From contig JAHHOT010000169.1 in the NCBI GenBank assembly GCA_018677555.1, positions 1 to 41,251 on the forward strand: 41,251 bases of DNA, given 5' to 3'. Source of the stretch: Gammaproteobacteria bacterium (GTDB lineage Bacteria; Pseudomonadota; Gammaproteobacteria; Steroidobacterales; Woeseiaceae). The notes under the pieces were generated by a model. It ran no database searches. It was not told where the DNA came from and was given only the letters and a program-made list of their open reading frames with translations. Below, piece after piece: positions 1-9,864 of this stretch (positions are counted from its first letter, which is position 1; every line of letters starts with the position of its first letter). The translations under genes and the position numbers were made by a program.

Positions 1-1
1 G

Positions 2-121
2 TTGCGCACGGCCGCGGATGCGGGGACGCTGGCGGGCTTCGTTCATGGCGGCGTGTGGGAAGACGTCGGCACGCCAGAACGGCTCAGCGAGTTAATCGCC
101 CGCTACGGCCCGTCAGAATAG
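2..121 (+). CDS. C-terminal end of a sugar-1-phosphate nucleotidyltransferase (MurU-like), partial
   Basis: Only the last 39 codons are inside the window; the reading frame is open from base 2 and stops with TAG at 119-121. The peptide contains HGGVWEDVGTPERLSEL, the typical end of the NDP-sugar pyrophosphorylase family (MurNAc-1-P uridylyltransferase MurU, mannose-1-P guanylyltransferase), where the W-x-D-V-G-T-P-x-R-L segment closes the sugar-phosphate site. The subfamily cannot be decided from this fragment. A MurU role in peptidoglycan recycling would suit the neighbouring envelope cluster, but that is inference. Its last 19 bases overlap the 3' end of lipB on the other strand. Confidence 0.7.
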   Translation: MRTAADAGTLAGFVHGGVWEDVGTPERLSELIARYGPSE

Positions 122-780
122 TCCACGACCTTGCGCTTCGACATGCCGAGTCGCGCCAACAGCAGCGGCTGAATTTCCCTGCGGACCGCCTCGCGATCGC
201 CGCCAACGCCCAGTTGCCGCAGCGTCGTTATTTCCAGCTGTCGAAATCCACAGGGGTTGATGCGGGAGAAGGGCTCGACGTCCACGTTCACGTTCAGCGC
301 CATGCCATGATAGCTGCTGTAGCGCCGCACGCGCAGCCCGACGCTGGCCAGTTTGCGGCCGTCGACGTAAACGCCCGGCGCATCCTTGCGCGGTATCGCC
401 TCGATGCCGTGCGCGGCGGCGAGGTCAACGATGCACATCTCGAGCGCTGTCACCAGGTCACGCACGCCGAGTTGTGCGCGCTTGAGGTCCAGTAGCGGGT
501 AGATCATTAATTGGCCGGGCCCGTGATAGGTCACCTGACCGCCCCGATCCGTTTGCACGACCGGTATGTCGCCTGGCGCCAGTACATGCTCGCGGCTGGC
601 GTTGAGGCCAAGCGTAAACACAGGCGGATGCTCGGCAAACCAGATCTCGTCCGGCGTATTCGGGCCCCGCTGCTCGGTGTAGTCCTGCATCTCGTGCCAC
701 AAGGGTTCGTATTCACGCCGGCCGAGCTCACGGACGGCGAGGATGTCCGCTGAATCCGTTGCCGCCGCTGCGCCGCTCAC
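103..780 (-). CDS. lipB: Octanoyltransferase LipB (lipoate biosynthesis)
   Basis: LipB moves octanoyl from acyl carrier protein to the lipoyl domains of 2-oxoacid dehydrogenases and GcvH, in the cytoplasm. The 225-residue product has the family landmarks: RGGQVTYHGPGQLMIYPLLDL in two overlapping pieces (substrate pocket), GRKLASVGLR with the catalytic lysine, and the NPCG segment with the acyl-accepting cysteine. Length is normal for the family. The ATG overlaps the stop of the upstream ybeD by 4 bases, so the pair is probably translationally coupled. The order dacA-ybeD-lipB is the classical one, but lipA, which often follows, is not next; a convergent gene comes instead and overlaps the lipB 3' end by 19 bases. 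Confidence 0.96.
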   Translation of the reverse strand: MSGAAAATDSADILAVRELGRREYEPLWHEMQDYTEQRGPNTPDEIWFAEHPPVFTLGLNASREHVLAPGDIPVVQTDRGGQVTYHGPGQLMIYPLLDLKRAQLGVRDLVTALEMCIVDLAAAHGIEAIPRKDAPGVYVDGRKLASVGLRVRRYSSYHGMALNVNVDVEPFSRINPCGFRQLEITTLRQLGVGGDREAVRREIQPLLLARLGMSKRKVVDYSDGP

Positions 781-1037
781 AACACGACCTTTACCTGTTC
801 GTGTGCCGTTAGATCCCGGTAGATCGCATCGAGCTGATGCTGACTTTGCGCCTCGATCGTAACCGTAACGGACAGGTATTTGCCGTTGCTGCTGCGGGAG
901 ACCCGCACGGCATCGTCAGCGAGGCCGCGCACGTGCTGCGACACCAGCGCAACCGCAAGATCCCGAAACGCCGGCTCGTCGAGACCCATTATCTTGATGG
1001 GAAACGCACAGGGGAACTGCAGAAGCGTGTCGGACAT
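777..1037 (-). CDS. ybeD: YbeD/DUF493 family small regulatory-fold protein
   Basis: An 86-residue protein of the DUF493 (YbeD) family. It starts MSDTLLQFPCAFPIKIMG and carries the family pattern of a ferredoxin-like, ACT-resembling fold, including the SSNGKYLSVTVTI strand. The biochemical role is not established; the ACT-like fold suggests ligand-dependent regulation, which is inference. It sits between dacA and lipB, abutting the dacA stop and overlapping lipB by 4 bases, exactly as in other Gammaproteobacteria, which supports the identification more than the sequence alone. Confidence 0.9.
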   Translation of the reverse strand: MSDTLLQFPCAFPIKIMGLDEPAFRDLAVALVSQHVRGLADDAVRVSRSSNGKYLSVTVTIEAQSQHQLDAIYRDLTAHEQVKVVL

Positions 1038-2171
1038 TCACTCGAACCAGAGTTTCACGCCGTCGCGGGTGCGCTGCCATAGTGAGCCTGTCGGGTTCTC
1101 GGCCAGCGCGTGCAACGGTTCGTTCAGGAGCTCGGTGCCGTTATGGCTGACCTGCAGCTCGGCGAGTGGCTGCCCTTCCGCAACCGGCGCCAGGACTACG
1201 GCCGGCATATTCAGCATCGACTCGAGCTCGTCGAAGGTGCCGCGCGGCACTGTCACAAACAAATCCTCCTGCACGCCGAGTGGCGAGAATTCCTGCTCGG
1301 CCTTCCAGATCTTTGCCGTCGCAACGGTTTCGCCGGCTTTGTACAGCAGGCGGGTCTCGTAGAAACGAAAACCGTAATTGATGAGTGACTGGCTGCCGTC
1401 GATGCGCGATTTGGCGCTGGCGGTGCCAAGGACGACCGCAACAATGCGCATGCCGTCGCGCGACGCAGAGGACACAAGGCAATAGCCTGCGTCGTCAGTG
1501 TGCCCGGTCTTCATACCGTCAACGCTTTGATCGCGCCACAACAGCGAGTTGCGGTTGCTCTGTTTGATATCGTTATAGGTGAATTCCTTCACTGAATACC
1601 ATTTATAGTATTCCGGAAATTCGTTGACGATGGCGCGTGCCAGCGTCGCGATGTCGCGCGCGGTGGAGTAGTGATCGTCGTTCGGCAGACCCGTCGCATT
1701 GCGAAAATTGCTGGAATGCATGCCCAGCGCCTTCGCATACTGATTCATCACTTCCGCGAAGACGGCTTCGCTGCCGGCAACGTGCTCCGCGAGCGCAACG
1801 CTCGCATCGTTGCCCGACTGAACAATCATGCCGAGCAACAGGTCTTGCACCGACACGCGCTTGCCGACTTCGATGAACATCCGCGAGCCCGGCGTCCGCC
1901 ACGCTTTTTCGCTGACGATCACCTCGTCGTCCAGGCGCACCTGATTCTCGGCCAGGGCGCGAAAGATGGCGTACGCTGACATGAGCTTGGTCAGACTTGC
2001 GGGTGCCAGGCGTTCGTCCGGTTTGAGCGACGCAATCTCGAAGCCGGAGAGGGCGTCGATCACGAGATAGCTCTTCGCGCCGATGATCGGTGGAGCCGGC
2101 GCCGGCATGGACTGCGCATGGACCGGCGCACCGAGCATTAAACCCAGTAAAAACAATATTTTAAATTTCAT
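1038..2171 (-). CDS. dacA: D-alanyl-D-alanine carboxypeptidase (PBP5/6 type)
   Basis: A low-molecular-weight penicillin-binding protein of 377 residues that trims the terminal D-Ala from peptidoglycan pentapeptides in the periplasm. The N-terminus is a signal peptide (MKFKILFLLGLMLGAPVHA, cleavage near residue 19). All three active-site motifs are present: S59-L-T-K62, S119-G-N121 and K221-T-G223. A C-terminal PBP5_C beta domain follows from about residue 280, and the last residues (SLWQRTRDGVKLWFE) look like the amphipathic helix that anchors PBP5 to the inner membrane. The gene is last but two of the shape/envelope cluster, 87 bases after rlpA. Whether it is dacA or a paralogue (dacC) cannot be told from one copy. 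Confidence 0.95.
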   Translation of the reverse strand: MKFKILFLLGLMLGAPVHAQSMPAPAPPIIGAKSYLVIDALSGFEIASLKPDERLAPASLTKLMSAYAIFRALAENQVRLDDEVIVSEKAWRTPGSRMFIEVGKRVSVQDLLLGMIVQSGNDASVALAEHVAGSEAVFAEVMNQYAKALGMHSSNFRNATGLPNDDHYSTARDIATLARAIVNEFPEYYKWYSVKEFTYNDIKQSNRNSLLWRDQSVDGMKTGHTDDAGYCLVSSASRDGMRIVAVVLGTASAKSRIDGSQSLINYGFRFYETRLLYKAGETVATAKIWKAEQEFSPLGVQEDLFVTVPRGTFDELESMLNMPAVVLAPVAEGQPLAELQVSHNGTELLNEPLHALAENPTGSLWQRTRDGVKLWFE

Positions 2172-2258
2172 GTGTGTGGTTGCCAGCGAAGCAGGGGTAT
2201 ATCGATGGCGCGTATTGTAGCGCCTGCGGCAAGAAAAGCAGTACCGGCGTCAGGCGTG

Positions 2259-3140
2259 TCAGTCGGTGACCAGATGTGAGTCGGATATGCCGAGATCGCC
2301 AAGAAGGCTGACGACGGCATCGTACTGTTCCACTTCCCGAATCGGGCCGATTCGCACGCGATAAAGGGGCGGCGATCGGCTGTCATCCTCGAACACGAAT
2401 GCCGTGGAAACACCGTTGCTGCGCAACAGGGCATAGCGCCGTTCGGCGTTGGTGGCATCGCCGAATGCGCCCGCCTGCACATACACCTGGTGCTCTTCTT
2501 CCTCCGGCGGTTGCGGCGTTGCTGCGACGGCATCCGCCGGTGGTTTCGCCGACGGCGCGCGTACCGGCACGTCGTTGGCCGGCGGAGGAGCTTCGTCGTA
2601 ACTGAGTGCCGTGACTTCTACCAGGCTGGTGCCGTCACGGAGCATGTCGAGTTTTGCAGCTGCCGAATAAGACAGGTCGATGATGCGATTGGCGACGAAT
2701 GGCCCACGATCGTTGACGCGTACGACTATCGACCTGTTGTTGCGCAGGTTGCGCACGCGCACGTATGTAGGCAACGGTAAGGTCTTGTGCGCTGCCGTCA
2801 TCGCGTACATATTGTATGGCTCCTGGCTCGATGTCTTGCGGCCGTGAAATTTCTTGCCATACCACGAAGCGACACCGCGTTCCTGGTAGCCATAGCTCGA
2901 TTCCATCACGCGATACCGCTTCCCGTAGACCTCGTAAAACGGCGGATTTCCGTAGCGGCTTTTCGGTTCTTTCCTCGGCACGGCGTCAGCGGGAAGGTCA
3001 CGTGAGTGGACGGCGCCCCGTGGCGGTCCGTCGTACGTGCCCGGCATGGCGCAACCGCCGGCGGTGAGCGCTGCTGCCATGAGGCCTGCTGTAAACAGGC
3101 GGCCAGGATATGTCGAGAAAGGGCGTGTTGCCGGTTTCAT
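2259..3140 (-). CDS. rlpA: RlpA septal-ring lytic transglycosylase lipoprotein
   Basis: A 293-residue lipoprotein: the lipobox LTAGGC places the modified cysteine at residue 30. A double-psi beta-barrel domain follows, with GVASWYGKKFHGR, a conserved E in SSQEPYN, TAAHKTLPLP and VRVNDRGPF, the RlpA active-site segments. A Pro/Ala-rich linker leads to a C-terminal SPOR domain (about residues 215-290), which in this family binds denuded glycan at the division site. RlpA of Pseudomonas cleaves naked glycan strands; the same activity is likely here. The ATG overlaps the mltB stop (ATGA). The two genes encode successive murein-cleaving enzymes. Confidence 0.95.
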   Translation of the reverse strand: MKPATRPFSTYPGRLFTAGLMAAALTAGGCAMPGTYDGPPRGAVHSRDLPADAVPRKEPKSRYGNPPFYEVYGKRYRVMESSYGYQERGVASWYGKKFHGRKTSSQEPYNMYAMTAAHKTLPLPTYVRVRNLRNNRSIVVRVNDRGPFVANRIIDLSYSAAAKLDMLRDGTSLVEVTALSYDEAPPPANDVPVRAPSAKPPADAVAATPQPPEEEEHQVYVQAGAFGDATNAERRYALLRSNGVSTAFVFEDDSRSPPLYRVRIGPIREVEQYDAVVSLLGDLGISDSHLVTD

Positions 3141-4135
3141 CGTTTGTCGGCCGCGGCCATCGTGCGCGCGAGCGCGATTTCCTGGCCAAGCTGGTGAACT
3201 GCCAGCGCATACATGACGCTGCGGTTATAGCGGGTGATGACGAAAAAATTGTGAAAGCCGACCCAATGTTCGGTTCCGTTGTCACCGTTGAGCGTCAGTA
3301 GCTGCGTGGGGTGGTCCGCCGGCAGGCTGGTGGAAAACATCACGCCCTTGCGGCTAAGCGACATCACCGAGTCCGCCGGCCGCAATATATTGGTCGGTGG
3401 CGCATGTTTCCATTCCGCCGGCAACGTCGCGCGGGCTACAACGGGATCGCCGGGTTGCCAGTCATGCTCGACGAAATAATTGGCGACACTGCCTATCACA
3501 TCAGACCAGTTGCTCCAGATGTCCCGCCTGCCGTCATCGCTCGAGTCGACGGCGTAGGCGCGGTAGCTCGACGGCATGAACTGCGGCGCACCCATTGCAC
3601 CGGCGTAGGATCCGGTTGCATCGCGGGCATCCATTCCTTCTTCGCGTACCAGCAGGAAAAACTGCTCCAGCTCCCGACGAAAGAATTTCGACCGCGGCGG
3701 GTAGTCGAAAGCCAGCGTGGTCAGCGCGTCGATAACGCGATAGCCACCCGTAATCCTGCCGAAGAACGTTTCCACGCCGATGATGCTGACCAGCATTTCG
3801 CAGGGTACGCCGGTCCCGCGGCTGATGCGTTCGAGTTCGCCCTGGTGCTCATCCCAGAATGCAACGCCGGCGTCGATGCGTTTCTCCGTCAGGAATATGG
3901 CCCGGTACTCATGCCACTCGAGCGTCTTCTCGGCGGGTCGGCTGATCGCCTCGATAATCGATTCGCGGCTTTTGGCGTCCTCCAGCATCGCGACCAGCGT
4001 CTCCCTGTCGTAATCGTGCGTGCTGACCATCCCGTCAATGAAGTCCTGCACTACGGGACGATCGACATCGATCGCCAGGGTGCTGTCGCAATTGAACAGG
4101 AGCGCGAGGAATACCGGAACGAGATTCAGTTTCAT
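3137..4135 (-). CDS. mltB: Lytic murein transglycosylase B
   Basis: MltB cleaves the MurNAc-GlcNAc bond with formation of 1,6-anhydro-MurNAc. The protein shows the family blocks GVETFFGRITGGYRVIDAL (with the catalytic Glu in VETFFG), LAFDYPPRSKFFRREL and GSYAGAMGAPQFMPSSY. I chose the start at 4135 because it gives a normal signal peptide (MKLNLVPVFLALLFNCDSTLA). An in-frame ATG at 4168 overlaps the rodA stop (TGATG) and would add 11 residues with acidic character before the hydrophobic core; coupling favours that start, secretion favours mine. No lipobox is present (FNC is not acceptable), so the product is probably soluble and periplasmic rather than a lipoprotein as in E. coli. The stop overlaps rlpA. 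Confidence 0.94.
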   Translation of the reverse strand: MKLNLVPVFLALLFNCDSTLAIDVDRPVVQDFIDGMVSTHDYDRETLVAMLEDAKSRESIIEAISRPAEKTLEWHEYRAIFLTEKRIDAGVAFWDEHQGELERISRGTGVPCEMLVSIIGVETFFGRITGGYRVIDALTTLAFDYPPRSKFFRRELEQFFLLVREEGMDARDATGSYAGAMGAPQFMPSSYRAYAVDSSDDGRRDIWSNWSDVIGSVANYFVEHDWQPGDPVVARATLPAEWKHAPPTNILRPADSVMSLSRKGVMFSTSLPADHPTQLLTLNGDNGTEHWVGFHNFFVITRYNRSVMYALAVHQLGQEIALARTMAAADKR

Positions 4136-4167
4136 GGGCGAATCGGGGTAGCTGCCTTCGCGCCGCA

Positions 4168-5310
4168 TCAGTGCGGCAGAAGTTTTCTATGTGTATGAAT
4201 GGACATGAGAATACCGAATCCTGCCATGAGGGTCACCATCGAGGTTCCGCCGAAGCTGACGAGCGGCAGGGGAATACCCACGACCGGTACCAGCCCGGTC
4301 ACCATCGCGGTATTCACGAAAACGTAAACGAAAAACGTCAGGCTGATGCTGCCGGCGACGAGTCGCGTGTAACTGTCGCGGGCCTGTATGGCGATAAAAA
4401 GGCCACGGCCAACGACGAAAATGTACAGGCCCAGCAGGCTCAATACGCCAAGCAAACCCAACTCTTCTGCCATGACTGCGAAGATGAAGTCCGTGTCCCG
4501 CTCGGGCAGAAACTCGAGCTGCGCCTGGCTGCCGTTTGTCCAGCCTTTGCCGAAAAGGCCGCCGGACCCGATCGCGATTTTCGACTGAATGATGTTGTAG
4601 CCGGCGCCGAGCGGGTCACTGTCAGGGTCCAGAAGCGTCAGCACACGTTGCTTCTGATAGTCCTGCATGACGAAATTCCACATGACCAGCGCGCCGGGAA
4701 TGGACATCAGGAACAGCAGCAGGATCAGCCTTATCGACATCCCCGCGAGGATAATGACGAGAATCCCTGCCGCGGCGATCAGCAAAGCGGTGCCGAGGTC
4801 GGGCTGCACGGCAATCAACGCAGTGGGCACGAGTATGATCACGGCAACAAACAAAATGTGTCCGAGTCCTGGCGGAAACGGTCGATCATGCAGATACCAC
4901 GCGGCCATCATCGGCACGGCAAGCTTCATGATTTCCGACGGTTGAAACCGGATGCCGAGATCGAGCCAGCGCTGCGCTCCCTGGCCGACATCGCCGAGAA
5001 GCAGCACCAGCCCCAACAGGGCAAGGCCCAGCAGGTAGGCCCACGGCGTCCAGCGGCGCATGACGTCGGGCGGAAACTGCGCCGCGATAAAAAGCGCGGC
5101 GATCGCAGCCGCGAGGCGCACGCATTGCTGTAACCAGAGATCCATGTTTTCGCTGACGGCGCTGTACAGCACGAACAATCCGAACCCGCAGATCAGCAAA
5201 AGGCCGCCCAGCAACGGGTAGTCGAGGTGGGCGCGCCGGAGCAGACGCGTCATGTCGCCAAGCGGCTCGACCTTGCTGGTAAGCAAGCGCGTTGTATCGC
5301 TAAAGCGCAT
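4168..5310 (-). CDS. rodA: RodA, SEDS peptidoglycan polymerase
   Basis: A 380-residue polytopic membrane protein of the SEDS family, the glycosyltransferase that polymerises lipid II in the elongasome together with PBP2. About ten hydrophobic segments can be read from the sequence. Typical blocks are ADVG-like WLDLGIRFQPSEIMKLA, VQPDLGTALL, the periplasmic ELEFLPERDTDFIFAV-type loop (here QLEFLPERDTDFIFAVMAEELG) and GIPLPLVSFGGTS near the C-terminus. The gene overlaps the mrdA stop by 11 bases, so PBP2 and RodA are made from adjacent coupled frames, as is usual. A second in-frame ATG 19 codons in (MTRLLRRAHLDYPL) is an alternative start. Confidence 0.97.
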   Translation of the reverse strand: MRFSDTTRLLTSKVEPLGDMTRLLRRAHLDYPLLGGLLLICGFGLFVLYSAVSENMDLWLQQCVRLAAAIAALFIAAQFPPDVMRRWTPWAYLLGLALLGLVLLLGDVGQGAQRWLDLGIRFQPSEIMKLAVPMMAAWYLHDRPFPPGLGHILFVAVIILVPTALIAVQPDLGTALLIAAAGILVIILAGMSIRLILLLFLMSIPGALVMWNFVMQDYQKQRVLTLLDPDSDPLGAGYNIIQSKIAIGSGGLFGKGWTNGSQAQLEFLPERDTDFIFAVMAEELGLLGVLSLLGLYIFVVGRGLFIAIQARDSYTRLVAGSISLTFFVYVFVNTAMVTGLVPVVGIPLPLVSFGGTSMVTLMAGFGILMSIHTHRKLLPH

Positions 5311-7195
5311 CGGTAGCGTGTCCGAGATAGCGGTCCATCACTGCGCGGGCAATCGGTGCCGCCACGCGGGAGCCGCTCGAGCCGTTTTCGACCACGACGG
5401 CCACGGCAATCTGCGGTTCCTCGAGCGGCGCGAAAGCGATAAACAATGCGTGGTCGCGAAGACGCTCCTCGACTTCCTCCTCGTCGTAAGTTTCGTCCTG
5501 CGCGACAGTAAACACCTGCGCGGTGCCGCTTTTACCGGCCATGCTGTACGGTGCGCCGCGGCCGACGGCACGCGCAGTGCCCGCCTCTCCCTGCATGACA
5601 CCGTTCATCGCCGCGATGATACTGTCCCAATAGAACTCGTTGTCGATCTGCACGTCCGACAGACGGCGCGGCGATCTGATTGTGCGTTCGCCGCTGATCG
5701 GGTCTTCGGTGGCCGCAACGAGTCGTGGCACGAAGCGCGCGCCGCGCGCCGCCAGCGTTGCGGTGGCATTGGCCAGCTGCAAGGGTGTTGCGGTCATATA
5801 GCCTTGGCCGATAGAGGCAATCACGGTTTCTCCGGGAAACCAGGTTTGATCGGCCGGCTCGCGAAATGCACCGCGCTTCCACGCGCGCGACGGCAGGAGG
5901 CCGGCCTTTTCGCCAACCATGTCAATGCCTGTTAGCTGTCCCAGTCCAAACTGATCGAGGTAGAAATGCATACGGTCTATGCCGATCTGCCGACTGATTT
6001 CGTAAAAATAGACGTCGCAGGACTGTTCGATTGCGTCGTGCAGGTCCATCTCGCCGTGACCCTGTGGCTTCCAGTCACGGTAACGGTGGGTGCTGCCGGG
6101 GAGGCTGTAATATCCCGGGCAATAGGTCTTCCGCGTCAGGTTCGTCGCACCGACTTCGAGCGCGGCCAGCGACAGCATTGGCTTGATGGTCGACCCGGGC
6201 GGGTAGGTTCCGCGCACGGCCCGATTGAATAACGGACGATCCAGGTTGTACTGCAGTTCATTGAAGTCACTGCGCGTCATGCCCAGTGCGAATACATTGG
6301 GATCAAAGGAGGGGGTGCTGACCAGGGCCAGCACCTCCCCGTTGTTCGGATCGATCGCGACCACGGAACCGCGCCGCCCAGCGAGCGACTGCGTGGCGAC
6401 GATTTGCAGGTCGAGGTCGAGGCTCAGGTGCAGGTTTGTCCCCGGGCGGGGCGCAACGCGTTGCAGCGTAGACTGGGCAAGATCCGAAGGGTCGGCCGGC
6501 ACCTGGCGGCCGCGCGCGTTGGTCACCACCTGCTGATACCCGGCGCCACCGTGCAGCAGCGACTCGTTCTGATATTCGACGCCGGTCTTGCCTGTGTGTG
6601 AGGTGCCCGCGTATTCGGTGCGGTCCAGACGCTCCATGTCGCTGCTGCTGAGTGCGCCGACATAGCCGATCACGTGGGCGACATCCAGGCCGTTGGGATA
6701 ATGTCGGACGAGGCGCGGTTGCAGATCGACGCCTGGAAAACGCGGCCGCTGTATAGCGAAGTTGGCAATCTCGTCCTCGCTCAGATTGAAACGCAGCGTA
6801 ACCGGTTTGAATCGCAGGCCCTCGTTGCTCAGGTCGGTGATTCGCGGGATGTCTTCCTTGTCGATAAGCCCGAGTCCCGCAAGTCGCCGAAGCGTGTCGG
6901 TCAGATCCGGTACCTGTTCCGGTATGAGCTCCAGTTGATAGGCGGGGAGATTCTGCGCGAGTACACGACCCCGCCGGTCGAATATCAATCCGCGATTCGG
7001 CGCCAGTGCTTCGATGCGTACCCGATTACCGGCGGACTTTTCGGCGAACACTTCGTGTTCCACTACCTGCAACTGGACCAGGCGTGCAACGACCGTACCC
7101 AGCAGGACCATGCCAACGACCACGGAAAGGATCACACGCGAAATGAACAGTCGTTTTTCGGAGTGATGGTCCTTGATCGGCGACAACAGATCCAT
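5300..7195 (-). CDS. mrdA: Penicillin-binding protein 2 (elongasome transpeptidase)
   Basis: The class B PBP that cross-links peptidoglycan made by RodA. The product of 631 residues has a short cytoplasmic N-terminus, one membrane anchor (about residues 18-40), a dimerisation/pedestal region with NRGLIFDRRGRVLA, and the transpeptidase domain with S335-T-I-K338, S392-C-D394 and K555-S-G557. The frame is open upstream to 7645, but that extension overlaps mreD and has no PBP2 character. The ATG at 7195, five bases after the mreD stop, gives the standard N-terminus MDLLSPIKDHH. Length is typical of PBP2. Confidence 0.97.
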   Translation of the reverse strand: MDLLSPIKDHHSEKRLFISRVILSVVVGMVLLGTVVARLVQLQVVEHEVFAEKSAGNRVRIEALAPNRGLIFDRRGRVLAQNLPAYQLELIPEQVPDLTDTLRRLAGLGLIDKEDIPRITDLSNEGLRFKPVTLRFNLSEDEIANFAIQRPRFPGVDLQPRLVRHYPNGLDVAHVIGYVGALSSSDMERLDRTEYAGTSHTGKTGVEYQNESLLHGGAGYQQVVTNARGRQVPADPSDLAQSTLQRVAPRPGTNLHLSLDLDLQIVATQSLAGRRGSVVAIDPNNGEVLALVSTPSFDPNVFALGMTRSDFNELQYNLDRPLFNRAVRGTYPPGSTIKPMLSLAALEVGATNLTRKTYCPGYYSLPGSTHRYRDWKPQGHGEMDLHDAIEQSCDVYFYEISRQIGIDRMHFYLDQFGLGQLTGIDMVGEKAGLLPSRAWKRGAFREPADQTWFPGETVIASIGQGYMTATPLQLANATATLAARGARFVPRLVAATEDPISGERTIRSPRRLSDVQIDNEFYWDSIIAAMNGVMQGEAGTARAVGRGAPYSMAGKSGTAQVFTVAQDETYDEEEVEERLRDHALFIAFAPLEEPQIAVAVVVENGSSGSRVAAPIARAVMDRYLGHATDAL

Positions 7196-7200
7196 CGCTG

Positions 7201-7686
7201 TTATCCTCGCACGCGATAGCGGACCGAGCCGTAGAACATGGCAAGTACCGGCCAGATGATGGCGCCCGAAATGACCGGCCCCCAGTAAGTCACCGCCGCT
7301 GCGTTGATACCGGCCACACCGTTGATCCAGAACAGGATGAACTGGTACAGCGCGAGTAACGCAAACACGGTTGCGGTCATTTGCGAGACCGGGAACACGC
7401 GCAGCTGCAAATGAAACTTGACGGTGACGTAGGCAACGAGGGACAAGGCCAGCGCGTGTTGTCCGAGGAGCGTACCCTGGGCTACGTCCAGTATCAGGCC
7501 GATAAGCCATGCGCTGCCGACACTGTAGGTGTGCGGCAAGATCATGACCCAATATATAAGTGTCAGCGTGACCCAGTCCGGGCGAAACGGCACCGCCCAG
7601 TCGGGCATAGGCGCGATTGCCAGCATCAGTGCCGCAACGAAACACAGGATGACAGGCCAGCGCCTGTCGCCGCGCGAATCACTCAT
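7201..7686 (-). CDS. mreD: Rod-shape protein MreD
   Basis: A 161-residue integral membrane protein with about five hydrophobic helices, consistent with MreD, which partners MreC in linking cytoplasmic MreB filaments to RodA/PBP2. MreD is poorly conserved, so the call rests on length, hydrophobicity, segments such as GSAWLIGLILDVAQGTLLGQHAL (quoted only as a region near residues 56-78) and position between mreC and mrdA. The ATG lies 8 bases inside the end of mreC, indicating coupling. Confidence 0.93.
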   Translation of the reverse strand: MSDSRGDRRWPVILCFVAALMLAIAPMPDWAVPFRPDWVTLTLIYWVMILPHTYSVGSAWLIGLILDVAQGTLLGQHALALSLVAYVTVKFHLQLRVFPVSQMTATVFALLALYQFILFWINGVAGINAAAVTYWGPVISGAIIWPVLAMFYGSVRYRVRG

Positions 7687-8572
7687 CAGCGCTTCCCTGG
7701 GCTGTCGTTTCCTGCGGCGACTGCGACTCGGCCTCGTTGGTCCACACCAGCATGATCTCGCGTACCTGGTCGAGTTTCGCGGCCGGACGCGCGGTTACCA
7801 CCGAAAACGACTCCTGCGGTACGCGCGTGACGGAATCGACGGTCGCGACCGGGTAGCCGGGCGGAAAAGCACCGCCAAGGCCGGATGTGACCAGCAGATC
7901 GCCTTCCTCGACGTCGGCGTTGTTTGGCAGGAACGGCAGATCGAGGCGATCGAACTGGCCGGTGCCAACCGCGATCGTGCGAAGTCCGTTACGGTTGACC
8001 TCGACGGGCAACGCGTGATCCGGATCGCTGATCAACAGCCCCTGCGCCGACAGCAACTCGGCCTCGATGATCTGACCGACCACGCCGTTTGCATCCACCA
8101 TCGCCTGGCCGTCGAAAACGTTGTCGCGCGTTCCCTTGTCGACGACAACGACGTGGCGAAACGGGTTAGCGCTGACGGACATGATTTCAGCGACTCGCAC
8201 CTGGCTCGTCATCCCCGAAGTGGCATCCAGCATCGCACGCAGGCGGATGTTTTCTGCCTCCAGTGCTGCGTAACGCTGAAGTCGGGCTTGCGTCAACAGT
8301 CGCTCCGTGTTGAGTCTGCTGTTCTCGAGCCGCAAGTCGCTGCGGGACGATGTGGCTTCACCGATCCAGCGCCATGCGGACACGGGCGCGTCAACGAGTA
8401 CACGCAGCGGGTAGACTGTCGCGCCAATCGTCTTACGCAGTGCGTCAAGGTGATTTTCGCGATGATCGACGATCAACAGCACGACGCTCAGGCCCGCAAG
8501 TAGCAGAAACCTGAGCCCCAGGGCGGGTATTTTCGAAGAGTGTCGGTGAGAATCCGGCTTGCCAGCGACCAT
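7679..8572 (-). CDS. mreC: Rod-shape protein MreC
   Basis: A 297-residue bitopic protein: short basic cytoplasmic tail, membrane segment around residues 20-37 (LRFLLLAGLSVVLLIVDH), a coiled coil around 75-110 (LRLENSRLNTERLLTQ and onward), then the two periplasmic six-stranded beta domains (ending near GLGGAFPPGYPVATV). MreC binds PBP2 and activates the RodA-PBP2 pair. An acidic, Gln/Ser-rich tail closes the protein. It is separated from mreB by 112 bases that contain a strong dyad, and overlaps mreD. Confidence 0.96.
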   Translation of the reverse strand: MVAGKPDSHRHSSKIPALGLRFLLLAGLSVVLLIVDHRENHLDALRKTIGATVYPLRVLVDAPVSAWRWIGEATSSRSDLRLENSRLNTERLLTQARLQRYAALEAENIRLRAMLDATSGMTSQVRVAEIMSVSANPFRHVVVVDKGTRDNVFDGQAMVDANGVVGQIIEAELLSAQGLLISDPDHALPVEVNRNGLRTIAVGTGQFDRLDLPFLPNNADVEEGDLLVTSGLGGAFPPGYPVATVDSVTRVPQESFSVVTARPAAKLDQVREIMLVWTNEAESQSPQETTAQGSADE

Positions 8573-8640
8573 CGGCGTATTCTGACCGCTTAGCTCTCAC
8601 ATTTCGAGCGACATACTCACGCATTTTGCGGGGAGGAACC

Positions 8641-8670
8641 CGCGATCGCCGGCAGCCGGCGAAAATCGCG
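8641..8670 (-). repeat. Hairpin in the mreB-mreC intergenic segment
   Basis: A 30-base dyad: outer arms CGCGAT (8641-8646) and ATCGCG (8665-8670), inner arms CGCCGGC (8647-8653) and GCCGGCG (8655-8661), with a three-base bulge at 8662-8664. In the minus-strand transcript it starts 15 bases after the mreB stop. No U-run follows in the direction of transcription, so it is not a complete intrinsic terminator. Partial termination, RNA stabilisation or processing that makes MreB exceed MreCD are possible roles (inference). Confidence 0.6.
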
Positions 8671-8684
8671 CAGCTGCGCCGCAG

Positions 8685-9793
<1,109 letters not shown>

Positions 9794-9864
9794 GACGGCG
9801 TGTATCATACCTGCCGCTTCACCGGCGGCGTTGTGCAGACAACAATTCAGGTTCGAAAAACCCC

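Noticed and set aside
7196-7645. N-terminal extension of 150 codons for mrdA
   Set aside because: It runs through mreD in another frame and lacks similarity to PBP2; the ATG at 7195 gives the standard N-terminus.
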